Below are positions 1 to 7,785 of a stretch of DNA of 49,110 nt, one piece after another. The notes under the pieces are model-generated. The model was not told the DNA's origin, made no database searches, and worked only from the letters and a program-made list of their open reading frames with translations. Source of the DNA: an uncultured Eggerthellaceae bacterium (lineage in GTDB: Bacteria; Actinomycetota; Coriobacteriia; Coriobacteriales; Eggerthellaceae); assembly GCA_949840905.1 (NCBI GenBank), contig CATKXW010000015.1, positions 1-49,110 on the forward strand. The letters are read 5' to 3'. Made by a program: the position numbers and the translations under genes. The stretch's first letter is position 1, and every line of letters begins with the position of its first letter.

Positions 1-1
1 G

Positions 2-64
2 CCTAGGCTTAGCGGCCTAGGATCGTCCAAGAAAACGTCCACGCCCCCAGGTGTTCGGCTGACA
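2..64 (+). pseudogene. 3' part or remnant of an unrecognised gene cut by the window edge
   Basis: Frame 2 is open from the window edge and reads LSGLGSSKKTSTPPGVRLT. The fragment near 37983-38050 reads LSGLGALKNIHAPSGVQLT, and 16 bases (GCTTAGCGGCCTAGGA) are identical in both places. The frame then runs on into the tRNA leader with no clear end, so either the gene is truncated here or the similarity is only a coding scrap. I do not recognise the family. Confidence 0.3.
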
Positions 65-122
65 ATGAAAATTAACGCGTCGCATCGGGGCGAAAGTCAA
101 GAAGAAAAATCGCTCAAGAGGC

Positions 123-150
123 TTGCAATACACGCGGAAAGTGCTAACAT
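123..150 (+). promoter_or_regulatory. Candidate promoter of the initiator tRNA gene
   Basis: TTGCAA (123-128), a 16-base spacer and TAACAT (145-150) lie about 60 bases before the tRNA. The stretch is more AT-rich than its surroundings. The call rests only on hexamer match and position. Confidence 0.4.
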
Positions 151-210
151 ATATGTTCGCTCAACGGGCGCGTTCGGATTCGATTCCGTTGCCCCGAGGA
201 GCGCCGATGA

Positions 211-287
211 TGCGGGGTGGAGCAGTCTGGTAGCTCGCCGGGCTCATAACCCGGAGGCCGTAGGTTCAAATCCTGCCCCCGCGACCA
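211..287 (+). tRNA. Initiator tRNA-Met (CAT anticodon)
   Basis: This is a 77-base cloverleaf with an encoded CCA end. The anticodon loop CTCATAA sits on a stem containing three consecutive G-C pairs (GGG/CCC), the hallmark of initiator tRNA. Position 1 is U opposite G72, so the first acceptor pair is not Watson-Crick, another initiator trait. The T arm contains GGTTCAAATCC. The 3' half is the attachment site of the element that follows: a diverged copy of it recurs at 3101-3143. Confidence 0.95.
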
Positions 288-295
288 ACTTGAAC

Positions 296-340
296 AGCAG
301 GTTGGATAATCTGAGAAGCTTATCTGACCTGCTTTTTCTT
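296..340 (+). terminator. Rho-independent terminator after the tRNA
   Basis: AGCAGGT (296-302) pairs with ACCTGCT (327-333), with an inner GATAA/TTATC stem, followed by a T-rich run. It lies just inside the integrated element, so it was probably supplied by the element when the tRNA's own terminator was displaced to 3152-3186. Confidence 0.7.
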
Positions 341-379
341 TCTCCTCTTTTGGGTTGCCCGAACAAACGCTTCGTGACG

Positions 380-421
380 TGACCACCAAATGACCACCTA
401 GCTGACCACCATTTGACCACC
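380..421 (+). repeat. Four TGACCACC direct repeats, left end of the element
   Basis: TGACCACC starts at 380, 391, 403 and 414, a spacing of 11, 12 and 11 bases (about one helical turn). The same motif, strand and spacing recur at 2930-2971 near the other end. This fits arm-type binding sites of the element's tyrosine integrase; the role is inferred. Confidence 0.75.
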
Positions 422-562
422 TGATTCGGATTGTGCAACACGCGGACATGCGAATCATGGGTGAGTTTTTCACTGTTGCTGTCTTACGAAACGGGATACT
501 TGCTAATTGGATTTCTAGACCTAAACACTCTCTTATGTGAGTCTAGAGATCTATTGGTGGGA

Positions 563-1774
563 TCAAGCATAGTACATGTCATCGTCGTTGAAGAGCCATC
601 GAGCAATGTCGATGATCCTAATGCCCTCTCGGTCATATTCCGGATGTCCCGTACGTGCGATTATCAACTTAGGATATGCGTCGCGGATCTTCATTAAGGG
701 AGATAGTTCTCGTTCTAAAGTCTCGTCTGAGCTAATATCATCGCTCACTTGAATATATAGCTTCTCATTTCGCCTCAACGCCACGAAGTCGATCTCTTTC
801 TCATAGAGCATTCCCGCATACACTTCATATCCTCTGCGCAGCAACTCTATCGCAACGATGTTCTCGAAGGTCCTACCCCAATCCATGTTCTTCGTGCCGA
901 GCAATGCGTATCTGAACGATTGATCGGCGAGGTAGTATTTCTCACCACTGGCTAGGTATTTCTTCCCGCGAATGTCGTAGCGCCGCACTTTGTAAAAAGC
1001 GAACGCGTCAGTCAAATACTCGATGTATTTGCGAACGGTCTTCTGATCGGTCGAGTCGCCGTTGGACTCCAAAGCCTTCGCCACGCCATTTGGGGAGGTG
1101 ATGTTAGAAATGTTATCCATGAGGAAATCCGCAACACGGTCCAGTGCAACGTCGCTTCTTGTTTTGTAGCGCTGTTTGATATCTCGAACTATGAGGGTAT
1201 TGAACACATCGGCTATATAGGCGTATTTTTGCCATGTCTCCTCATAAACATATGATCCCGCCATTCCGCCTAAAGACGCGAAGTCAAGGAACGCCGCGTC
1301 CAAATCCTCGCGCTCATAATATTTGCAGAACTCCGAAAACGAGAACGGAAACACCTCTATCTTGAATGTGCGCCCTGTAAACAAAGTTGCAAGGTCGCTC
1401 GATAGAAGGAAAGCATTGGAGCCAGTGATGTATATGTCGAACATCTCCGACGCATGGAGGCTGTTGATAGCATGCTCGAATCCATCGCACATTTGCACCT
1501 CGTCTATCATCACGAAGTTGTCGACTCCGGCCTCGTGCTTATACATGACGTAGTCATGGAGCGCGTGGTATTCCATGAGACCTTCAGCTTCTACGAGGTT
1601 GAAGTTGATGTGTATGACATTGGCGTTTGGGATGTCTTTTTCTATATAGGATCGAAGAGCCTCAAGAAGCTTCGACTTTCCGCTTCTGCGAATGCCGGTG
1701 ATAATCTTGATGTCCGGTGTGTGTAATACGCTCTTCAGCGTATTAAGGTAATGGGTTCTTTCGATCAACCTCAT
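563..1774 (-). CDS. AAA ATPase with C-terminal DUF4143 domain
   Basis: This 403-residue protein has an N-terminal P-loop ATPase domain with Walker A GIRRSGKS (residues 27-34) and Walker B VMIDE (D91, E92). Its C-terminal part is DUF4143-like, and near residue 330 the segment EIDFVALRRNEKLYIQV resembles a PD-(D/E)xK nuclease core. Members of this ATP-binding family are common accessory genes of unproven function and are often suspected to act in defence or DNA metabolism. AAAGGGG lies 7 bases before the ATG. It is the only cargo of the tRNA-fMet element and looks intact, although the integrase beside it is damaged. Confidence 0.85.
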   Translation of the reverse strand: MRLIERTHYLNTLKSVLHTPDIKIITGIRRSGKSKLLEALRSYIEKDIPNANVIHINFNLVEAEGLMEYHALHDYVMYKHEAGVDNFVMIDEVQMCDGFEHAINSLHASEMFDIYITGSNAFLLSSDLATLFTGRTFKIEVFPFSFSEFCKYYEREDLDAAFLDFASLGGMAGSYVYEETWQKYAYIADVFNTLIVRDIKQRYKTRSDVALDRVADFLMDNISNITSPNGVAKALESNGDSTDQKTVRKYIEYLTDAFAFYKVRRYDIRGKKYLASGEKYYLADQSFRYALLGTKNMDWGRTFENIVAIELLRRGYEVYAGMLYEKEIDFVALRRNEKLYIQVSDDISSDETLERELSPLMKIRDAYPKLIIARTGHPEYDREGIRIIDIARWLFNDDDMYYA

Positions 1775-1790
1775 AAAGCCCCTTTCTTTT

Positions 1791-1831
1791 CTATTCCCAA
1801 ATTTTAATAAATTTTGAGATTTTGGGAATAG
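1791..1831. promoter_or_regulatory. Inverted repeat upstream of the DUF4143 ATPase gene
   Basis: CTATTCCCAAA (1791-1801) and TTTGGGAATAG (1821-1831) form a perfect 11-base inverted repeat around an AT-rich centre, 17 bases upstream of the ATPase start. The AT-rich centre could hold the promoter, which would make the arms an operator. Confidence 0.45.
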
Positions 1832-1870
1832 GATTCTAGATCTTCCCGAAATATCAATTCCCGTTATTGC

Positions 1871-1909
1871 TGATTAGCTACTGGTACAAATTGTCCCAGT
1901 AGCTAATCA
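1871..1909. terminator. Strong hairpin downstream of the integrase gene
   Basis: TGATTAGCTACTGG (1871-1884) pairs perfectly with CCAGTAGCTAATCA (1896-1909). The 11-base loop contains the small palindrome ACAAATTGT. It sits 18 bases past the integrase stop codon. It lacks a T-run, so it may be a terminator or RNA stabiliser, or alternatively a protein-binding palindrome. Confidence 0.45.
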
Positions 1910-1927
1910 AGCGGTCATCGAGAAGAA

Positions 1928-2884
1928 TCAGTTGCTACTTTCAAGAACGGCTAACATAGCTTTGAGCTCATCGACCGTGAATGGAATCGAGTCGCGGATG
2001 ATGGTTCCAGGTCTGTCCGGTGCAGCTTCCGCGAACTGACTCTCAATCTCAGCGCGTCTCTTTTCTGCATCCCGTTGGAACACGCTCATGGCATCATCGA
2101 ACGCGCCTTCGATATGCTTCACAGCTCGTTCCTTTGCCTCGGGATCGACATCCGCATAGATGTCGAGCGTCATGGAGGGGTTTGTGTGCCCCAGATAACC
2201 GGATACAGTCCTCACGTCAGCGCCCTCTGCAATCATGAAGGTCGCGAATGGATGCCTCAGGTCATGCAACGCGCAATCGAATCCATTCATCTTGCAGAAC
2301 GCTGCGAAGTCCTTCCTTAGTTGCGTTGGGTTGTAGGGTCGGCTTTCCGATTCGAGCGTGCCGAGGATGTAGGTGTTTGCGAGCTTCACCTTGAGCTTTT
2401 CGCACATCCATCGCACATCATCTTTCATGTCCCTGAGAAGATGATAGGTGTGAGCCGTCAGCGGAAGTGTGCGTGCTTCTCCTGCCTTCGGCTCCTTCAA
2501 GTAGAAGCCGCCTTCACCGTTCCCGAGCGCATGCGAGACGGTGAGCTTGCGCCTCTCTTCGTCGAAGTCACCCCACCTGAGAGCGCAGATCTCGCCCCGA
2601 TACCCGCGAATGGTAGATGACCCTATGGTCTTCGAGTTGATCTTGTACTCCAGGAATGCCTGCATGAATTGAGATACGGTCATGTAGCTGGATGTACAGA
2701 AGCCTTCTAGCTCCAGCTTTACGATGAGGTCATTGCGAGCTTGCTCAGCTTGGTTTCGAGTTTTGCCCGCGACAGTGTGATAGGTCGTCTCGGTCGCATT
2801 CGTTATTGGGTTGGTGTGCTCCAGCACGCATTCCCACTTGTTCGTATTGCGACGACGCCTGAGGCTCTTCGGTTTGTATTGCAT
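1928..2884 (-). pseudogene. Tyrosine integrase with internal in-frame deletion
   Basis: The frame encodes 318 residues from the ATG at 2884, which has AAAGGA 8 bases upstream. The longer frame to 2980 runs through the TGACCACC array and is rejected as the start. The N-terminal arm-binding part is normal up to SSTIRGY. The sequence then jumps straight to RGEICALRW, the start of the catalytic domain, so most of the core-binding domain (roughly 100 residues in relatives) is missing. The jump also puts Tyr where the first catalytic Arg (GMR of TGMRRGE) is expected. The C-terminal HDLRH box, LGH and the nucleophile context DIYADVD remain. I infer a non-functional integrase; the junction is at about 2598-2606. 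Confidence 0.75.
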
Positions 2885-2929
2885 GACATGTCCTTTCGAC
2901 GTTTTCCACAGAAAAGGCGGCGAAAATCG

Positions 2930-2971
2930 TGACCACCTGATGACCACCTTAGTGACCACCTGATGACCACC
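2930..2971 (+). repeat. Four TGACCACC direct repeats, right end of the element
   Basis: TGACCACC starts at 2930, 2941, 2953 and 2964 (11, 12, 11 spacing), the same strand and spacing as at 380-421. The array lies just upstream of the integrase start, so integrase binding here could also repress its own gene. Confidence 0.75.
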
Positions 2972-3100
2972 AAACGGCATCGAAAAAGTTGAAGGACATG
3001 ATGATGCGTGACAAAGCCTGACAAAAGAATCCGCAGTTCAACGTGTTGATTCTGCAAAACGCGAGAAACCGGATAGAACCTGAAAACCGGGTTGGAAGCC

Positions 3101-3143
3101 CTCATGACCCGGAGGTCGTAGGTTCAAATCCCGCCCCGAGACC
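3101..3143 (+). repeat. Displaced, diverged tRNA-fMet 3' end (att site)
   Basis: From CTCATGACCCGGAGG to ACCA this matches tRNA positions 243-287 with a few substitutions and a two-base gap. There is no 5' half, so it is not a tRNA gene. It marks the right boundary of the integrated element. Confidence 0.8.
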
Positions 3144-3151
3144 AAACGTTC

Positions 3152-3186
3152 AGCCCTGGTAGAGATACCAGGGCTTTTTGTTTTTC
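3152..3186 (+). terminator. Rho-independent terminator, probably the original tRNA terminator
   Basis: AGCCCTGGTA (3152-3161), loop GAGA and TACCAGGGCT (3166-3175) are followed by TTTTTGTTTTT. It sits 8 bases after the displaced tRNA 3' end and nothing else on this strand needs it, which supports the insertion model. Confidence 0.9.
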
Positions 3187-3203
3187 TGGTCTCGCCCAAG
3201 AGC

Positions 3204-3236
3204 AGACGCGCTCCCGGGAGATGGGGGAGCGCGTCT
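3204..3236 (-). terminator. GC-rich hairpin at the end of the oxidoreductase operon
   Basis: AGACGCGCTCCC (3204-3215) and GGGAGCGCGTCT (3225-3236) form a perfect 12-base stem, 12 bases past the nrfD-like stop. No T-run follows on the minus strand, so a terminator role is only likely. Confidence 0.5.
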
Positions 3237-3248
3237 CGGGGGGCGGGA

Positions 3249-4115
3249 CTAGAGGAAGGCTACTGGGAGGGCGGCGAGCACGATGAGGAGGCGCAGGACG
3301 AAGCCTCCTATCAGCACGCCGCTCTCGCCGATGATGCTGACCACGAGCGAGGTGGTCGAGGTCTCGGGCTTCTTCGTGATGAACACGGGATAGCCTTCGA
3401 TCATGAACGGTGCGATCAGGCCCAGTATCACCAGGCCGCCCCAGAACAGCGGCGCGTATTGTCCTGCGATGAGCGAATGGACCGACGCCGCTCCTTCGGG
3501 AGAGCCCGAATTGACGATGACGAGCATGGTGAACAGCACGATGGCCTCGATGGCCGAGAGGATGACATGGCTCTTCTTGACGAGCCACATCTGCTCGAAG
3601 CGCTCGCGATCGGTGATGAGGCCGATGAGACTGGTGGCCGCAAGGCCTGCGGACAGCGCCGATATCACGAACAGGATGGGCAGGATAGCGTTGTTCCAGA
3701 GCGGATAGGCATGAACGACGCCGAGGAGGAAGCCCGTGTAGGCGGCCACGCAGAACGCCGAGATGATGCCGATCCAATCGAGCCACCCCGGTACCGGCGT
3801 CTTCCGTATCTCGAGAATGGCTGCTATCAGGCAGACGGGCATGTAGATGCAGATGAAGTACACGCCGAGCGTCATGACCGATCCTGGGTTCAAGACGAGG
3901 TAGACGAACCGGAGCGGGTCGTGCATCCCTGCCTCGGCGTCCAGCATGAGCAGTAGAAGGCCTATGGCCATGAATACGGGCGCGATCAGCCTGCCGGCCA
4001 CGCGCATCTTCACGCTATCGGGGTACTTCCGCGCGACGAAGGCCGCTGTGATGAAAGCTCCCGCTGAGGCACCTGCTAAGAACAGATACCATGCGATCAT
4101 TGGTCCCCAAACCAT
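3249..4115 (-). CDS. NrfD/PsrC-type membrane anchor subunit
   Basis: This hydrophobic 288-residue protein has about eight membrane segments and opens with WGPMIAWYLFLAGASAGAF, typical of the NrfD/PsrC family. These subunits hold a quinone site and pass electrons between the membrane pool and the outside-facing Fe-S and molybdenum subunits. The ATG at 4115 follows the Fe-S gene's stop by 7 bases, and its ribosome site (GAGGTGA) overlaps that stop, so the two are translationally coupled. It is the last gene of the operon. Confidence 0.88.
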   Translation of the reverse strand: MVWGPMIAWYLFLAGASAGAFITAAFVARKYPDSVKMRVAGRLIAPVFMAIGLLLLMLDAEAGMHDPLRFVYLVLNPGSVMTLGVYFICIYMPVCLIAAILEIRKTPVPGWLDWIGIISAFCVAAYTGFLLGVVHAYPLWNNAILPILFVISALSAGLAATSLIGLITDRERFEQMWLVKKSHVILSAIEAIVLFTMLVIVNSGSPEGAASVHSLIAGQYAPLFWGGLVILGLIAPFMIEGYPVFITKKPETSTTSLVVSIIGESGVLIGGFVLRLLIVLAALPVAFL

Positions 4116-4122
4116 CTTCGTA

Positions 4123-4659
4123 TCACCTCACATAATAGATTTTTGCTCTTGTCAGATCGCCAGCGAGAGGCTGAGCGTTCGTCCGTGCTATCTCCTTGCA
4201 GATCTCGCTTTCGGGATCATCCAGATCGCCGAAGATGCGAGCACCGGAGATGCAGGTCCCAACGCAGGCAGGCGGGTTTCCCGGCTCGCCCTCGTACCAG
4301 CAGAAGCGGCACTTCTCGACCACGCCGCTCGGATGCAGCTGGACGCGCGCGTTGTAGGGGCAGGCCGCCATGCAGTATTTGCACCCGATGCATTTCTTCT
4401 CGTCCACCAGCACCACGCCGGAGTCGGTGGTGTAGGTCGCAGTGGTCGGACACACCGTCTGGCACGGGGCGTCTTCGCAGTGCATGCACTGTACCGGCAC
4501 GTTCTCGGCATAGACGTTCGGGTAGCTCCCCTGTTCCTCTTCGTAGAACTTGATGAACGCCTCGTCGGAGGGAAGCCCGTTTATCATCTGACAGGCGATC
4601 CGGCAGGCATAGCACCCGACGCATTTCTTGGTGTCTATCAGCATTCCGTATCGAGCCAT
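4123..4659 (-). CDS. 4Fe-4S electron-transfer subunit (PsrB/DmsB type)
   Basis: This 178-residue ferredoxin-like protein has several cysteine clusters, the first being C13, C16, C19 and C23 (CVGCYACRIAC). Later clusters include CMHCEDAPC, CIGCKYCMAAC and a final CRFCW...C pair. The arrangement matches the four-cluster subunits that wire molybdopterin reductases to a membrane anchor. I chose the ATG at 4659, with GGAAGG 10 bases upstream, over the TTG at 4665, which is too close to that site. The gene starts 3 bases past the catalytic subunit's stop codon. Confidence 0.9.
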   Translation of the reverse strand: MARYGMLIDTKKCVGCYACRIACQMINGLPSDEAFIKFYEEEQGSYPNVYAENVPVQCMHCEDAPCQTVCPTTATYTTDSGVVLVDEKKCIGCKYCMAACPYNARVQLHPSGVVEKCRFCWYEGEPGNPPACVGTCISGARIFGDLDDPESEICKEIARTNAQPLAGDLTRAKIYYVR

Positions 4660-4661
4660 GA

Positions 4662-6869
4662 TCAACCAACCTTCCTAACCTTGACCGCCACTTCCTGGGT
4701 CATGGCCGCCCCTACGCCCGGCTCCATGTGGAAGGGAACGAAGTCCATGAAGTTCAATCCGAGATCGCGGGCGCGTGTGAGGTAGGGCGAGGTGTTGCCG
4801 TAGTGCGTGGGAAGGAACACCACGCCGGGCTTGAGGCGCTCGGTCACCTTGGCTCGCGTTCGTCCGGTGAATTCGCTGGAAGACAGCTCGACAGTGTCGC
4901 CGTCGGCGATGCCGAGCTTCTGCGCATCAGCGGTCGACAGCCAAACGCGCTCAAGGTCGTATTCGCGAGAGATGGCGTTCAGCGATTCCAGGTTGAGCGT
5001 CATCGTGTGGGACTGGATGCCTTGTTTGCCTCCGACGAAGTAGAACTCATCGGCGGCGGGCTCTACCAGGCGCGGCGCGTATCCGATGACGGGGTTGAAG
5101 CCGGCGGCCCCCACCTTCTCGGAGATGAACTGGAACTTCTCGGTCGGCGTCTTGAACTTCGGCACGCCGTAGGAGAAGCCGGGATTCGACAGCTCCACGA
5201 TGCCCTTTTCGGTCACTTCCTCGATGGAAGCGCCCACGGTGGCCAGCTGTGCGGCGGCGAGCTCTTCTACCGTGAAGTCGAAGTACTGGCCGACGCCGCA
5301 TGCTCGGGCGAGCTCTGAGAATATCTGGTCGCATGGCTTCGGTTCGGGATGCACCGGCTCCAACACTTTCGTGCGCATGGCAACGTAGTGCTTCTTGCCA
5401 CCGATGAACTCCGGCAGCTCCATGCGCTCGAGCACGGTGCACTCGGGCAGCACGTAGTCGGACTGCATGCACGTCTCGCTCATCTGGATGTCGACGGACA
5501 CGACCAGCTTCGCCTTATCGAGCGCCTCGCGCCACTTCGCCGGCTGAGAATACCCTTGCACCGCGTTGGAGTTGTAGAAGAACACGCCTTCGATCTTGCC
5601 GTTGAGGCAGCCGTCGAGCACGGCGAGATTGGTGCCCATGCTGCTGCTGACCAGCGGGAACTCCGTATCGCCCAGACGGGTGCCCGCGGGCTTCGGAACG
5701 GACGGGAACTTGATGGGGTCCACCTCGCCCGCCTTCGGGGAAGAGGTGATGAGCGCCCCGCCCTTCTGGCCCCAGCAGCCGAGGAGCGCATTGACGGCGC
5801 AGACGCAGCGCGCCGTTTCGAACGAGTTCTGGTGAGCGCAACCGAACGCCGCGCGCCACGACGGCTCGATGGCGCAGGCGGGGGCCGCTTTGGCGAGCGC
5901 TTCGGCGATCTCGACGATCTTCTCTGCGGGCACATCGCAGATGCCTTCGGCCCATTCGGGCGTGTACTCCGCCACTTGGGCGGCGAACTCGGGGAATCCG
6001 ACTGAATGCTGTTCGACGAAGGCGTGATCGTAGAGGTCCTTGGTCACTAGCACGTTCGCGATGCCCAAAAGGAATGCGATGTCGTTGCCGGGTTTGATGG
6101 GGATCCAATCCGATGCGAAGATGCCGGTGTTGTTCAAGCGCGGATCCACGATGACGATGCGCGTGTCGCGCTCTGCCGCCGCCGCGATGCTCTGCACCGA
6201 TGAGGGACGGATGCCGTCGCCGTAGCTGCGCCCGATGAAGACGACCATCTTGGTGTTCGGCCAGTCGACCGAGTAGTTGGAAGCGCCTATCGCCTGTTCG
6301 ATGCCGCTCTCCTTCGAGAGGTTGCAGGCAGCGCCATGGGTGTAGAAGTTGTTGGAGCCCAAAGCGTTGATGAAGCGCTTGGTGTAGTACTTGCCTGAGG
6401 GGCGCGGGTCTTGGATCATCGCCAGCGCTTCGGGTCCTGCTGTCTCGATGATCCCCTTCACCTTCTCGGCTATCTCCTTATAAGCCTGGTCCCAGCTTAT
6501 CGGCTCGAAGCTGCCATCTTCCATGCGTTTCATGGGCTGGGTGACGCGCTCATCATCGTAGGCCCATTGCGCGGTCCCTTGGCCGCGGCCGCACAGGGTG
6601 CCTTTGGCGTAAGGGTGGTCCTCCATCCCGTTCACGATCCAGAGGCGTCCGTCCATGGTGGTGGCGAACAGGCCGCACTTGCTCGAACAGCCATTGCACA
6701 GCGACGGCCCCTTCGCGAGGTTGCCCCCTGCTGCGGCAGCCTGCTCGACCTGCCATGTTCCGAACGAATAGGCGCCCGCTGTTGCGGCGAGCGCGAGGGT
6801 GGCGGCGCTCCCTTTCAGGAAGCCTCGCCGTGTGGGGGCGAATAGCGCCCTCTTCTCTTCTTGCGTCAT
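4662..6869 (-). CDS. Tat-exported molybdopterin oxidoreductase, PsrA/PhsA-like catalytic subunit
   Basis: This 735-residue protein starts at the ATG at 6869 (GAGGAG upstream). A twin-arginine signal (RRGFLK, R14-R15) precedes a hydrophobic stretch, so the enzyme should act outside the membrane. C58, C61, C65 and C93 form the N-terminal 4Fe-4S site. In THGAACNLSKE, C182 lies where the molybdenum-ligating residue is found, and Cys there is typical of polysulfide, thiosulfate and arsenate-type reductases rather than Ser-ligated DMSO reductases. With the downstream Fe-S and NrfD subunits it should form a respiratory reductase (or dehydrogenase). The substrate cannot be read from the sequence. Confidence 0.9.
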   Translation of the reverse strand: MTQEEKRALFAPTRRGFLKGSAATLALAATAGAYSFGTWQVEQAAAAGGNLAKGPSLCNGCSSKCGLFATTMDGRLWIVNGMEDHPYAKGTLCGRGQGTAQWAYDDERVTQPMKRMEDGSFEPISWDQAYKEIAEKVKGIIETAGPEALAMIQDPRPSGKYYTKRFINALGSNNFYTHGAACNLSKESGIEQAIGASNYSVDWPNTKMVVFIGRSYGDGIRPSSVQSIAAAAERDTRIVIVDPRLNNTGIFASDWIPIKPGNDIAFLLGIANVLVTKDLYDHAFVEQHSVGFPEFAAQVAEYTPEWAEGICDVPAEKIVEIAEALAKAAPACAIEPSWRAAFGCAHQNSFETARCVCAVNALLGCWGQKGGALITSSPKAGEVDPIKFPSVPKPAGTRLGDTEFPLVSSSMGTNLAVLDGCLNGKIEGVFFYNSNAVQGYSQPAKWREALDKAKLVVSVDIQMSETCMQSDYVLPECTVLERMELPEFIGGKKHYVAMRTKVLEPVHPEPKPCDQIFSELARACGVGQYFDFTVEELAAAQLATVGASIEEVTEKGIVELSNPGFSYGVPKFKTPTEKFQFISEKVGAAGFNPVIGYAPRLVEPAADEFYFVGGKQGIQSHTMTLNLESLNAISREYDLERVWLSTADAQKLGIADGDTVELSSSEFTGRTRAKVTERLKPGVVFLPTHYGNTSPYLTRARDLGLNFMDFVPFHMEPGVGAAMTQEVAVKVRKVG

Positions 6870-7594
6870 CTCTCCTCGTTCCTCCTGTTCTGCCCTCGTG
6901 GGTCTTCGACCTTTCCTAGTTCGGCTTCGAGCCGATCGGTGGTGTTCTGGACTTCTTTCAGCAAGGAGCGAACGTGTGCGATAGCGGCGTTCAGCTCCTG
7001 GAGGCGTTCTTTGGTGCAAAGGGTGGAAGCGGTGCTACCGTCGAGCGCGGATGTGCAAGCGGCGAGCTCGGCATCGTAGGCTCCGAGCCAATCGAGGTGC
7101 TCGTTGAGGAAGCTGCGCAGCGCGGGGTGGTTTCCCGCGTCGCCATAGAGGGCGGCCACCTCGCAGAGCAGCGTCAGGTGGTCGGGCATGGCGGCGAACT
7201 CTGGCGGCACGTCTATCTCGAGGCGTTCGTAAAGGGCCATCATGTGCTGGGCGGGATCTCCCATATAGAGATGCTTGGAGGCGCCGAACGCACATGCTCC
7301 GTCTCGACCGCGCCAGGAAGGATCGGCCCACATCTTATAGAGCGACTCGACCGGTAGAAGGGATGCTGCACCGCCAGGGGTCAGCAGATCCGTTTCCAGG
7401 CGATGCCGCACGGCGGGATCGACCGATGCCACCGATGCTGCTTCATAGGCGGCATCGCTCTGATCGCCTAGGCGCACGAACAGCGCGCCGAGAGTCCTCA
7501 GCTGATCGGTCATGGCTGCGATGCGGGCTTTTCGGGTGTCCTTCAAGCTCGCCCCCTCGCTCTTCGGTGGTGCGCTCTTCCATTCGCCCTCCAT
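6866..7594 (-). CDS. TorD/DmsD-family chaperone for the molybdoenzyme
   Basis: The conserved part (QLRTLGALFVRLGD, then SLYKMWADP, LALYERLEIDVP-like and FLNEHLDWL) is that of the all-helical TorD family, which binds the Tat signal of a partner molybdoenzyme and checks cofactor insertion. The frame is open far upstream, but the section before about 7600 is low-quality Arg/Ser-rich sequence and covers the promoter and a palindrome. I place the start at the ATG at 7594; a later ATG (at MTDQLRTLG) is possible. The stop overlaps the next gene's ATG (ATGA), so production is coupled to the catalytic subunit. Confidence 0.8.
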   Translation of the reverse strand: MEGEWKSAPPKSEGASLKDTRKARIAAMTDQLRTLGALFVRLGDQSDAAYEAASVASVDPAVRHRLETDLLTPGGAASLLPVESLYKMWADPSWRGRDGACAFGASKHLYMGDPAQHMMALYERLEIDVPPEFAAMPDHLTLLCEVAALYGDAGNHPALRSFLNEHLDWLGAYDAELAACTSALDGSTASTLCTKERLQELNAAIAHVRSLLKEVQNTTDRLEAELGKVEDPRGQNRRNEER

Positions 7595-7619
7595 CCTATG
7601 CGCGAGACGCCCTTTCGAT

Positions 7620-7638
7620 ATCATCAGTTTCTGATGAT
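7620..7638. promoter_or_regulatory. 19-bp palindrome between the oxidoreductase operon and luxR
   Basis: ATCATCAG-TTT-CTGATGAT is a perfect palindrome just downstream of the predicted minus-strand promoter. Size and symmetry fit a LuxR/FixJ-type site, and the divergent gene encodes such a regulator. Confidence 0.5.
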
Positions 7639-7652
7639 TCTTGCCATTCGCC

Positions 7653-7681
7653 CTTGTACGCGGGGTTTCTATTGGGCACAA
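7653..7681 (-). promoter_or_regulatory. Candidate promoter of the torD-psrABC-like operon
   Basis: On the minus strand TTGTGC (7681-7676), a 17-base spacer and TACAAG (7658-7653) form a reasonable sigma-70-type promoter. The predicted start near 7646 precedes the 7620-7638 palindrome. Confidence 0.45.
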
Positions 7682-7785
7682 TGGGTGCTCGACATGAGCT
7701 TTAGCTTTGAGCGTCTGCGGGCGCGCACCGTGGGTCTTCGATGGAGCGCGACGGAAAGATACGACCCTGCTAAGGAGTTGGGCCG

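Larger units (their letters stand above)
288..3143. mobile_element. Decayed integrative element in tRNA-fMet
   Basis: About 2.9 kb lies between the intact tRNA 3' end and a diverged copy of it (3101-3143; 15 identical bases at 259-273 and 3117-3131). It carries an integrase gene, paired arm-like repeat arrays near both ends and one cargo gene. After the tRNA copy comes a strong terminator, which is best read as the tRNA's original terminator. The integrase has lost an internal segment and the right att copy no longer matches the acceptor stem, so the element is probably immobile. Confidence 0.75.

Noticed and set aside
65-382. 105-residue ORF across the tRNA
   Set aside because: It reads through the tRNA gene and its terminator.
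380-421. CRISPR-like array
   Set aside because: Repeats are 8 bases with 3-4-base gaps; there are no spacers and no cas genes anywhere in the window.
2885-2980. Longer N-terminus of the tRNA-element integrase
   Set aside because: It would translate the TGACCACC array; the ATG at 2884 has a ribosome site and starts the recognisable protein.
3101-3143. Possible second tRNA-Met gene
   Set aside because: Only the 3' half is present; no D arm or matching acceptor 5' strand precedes it.
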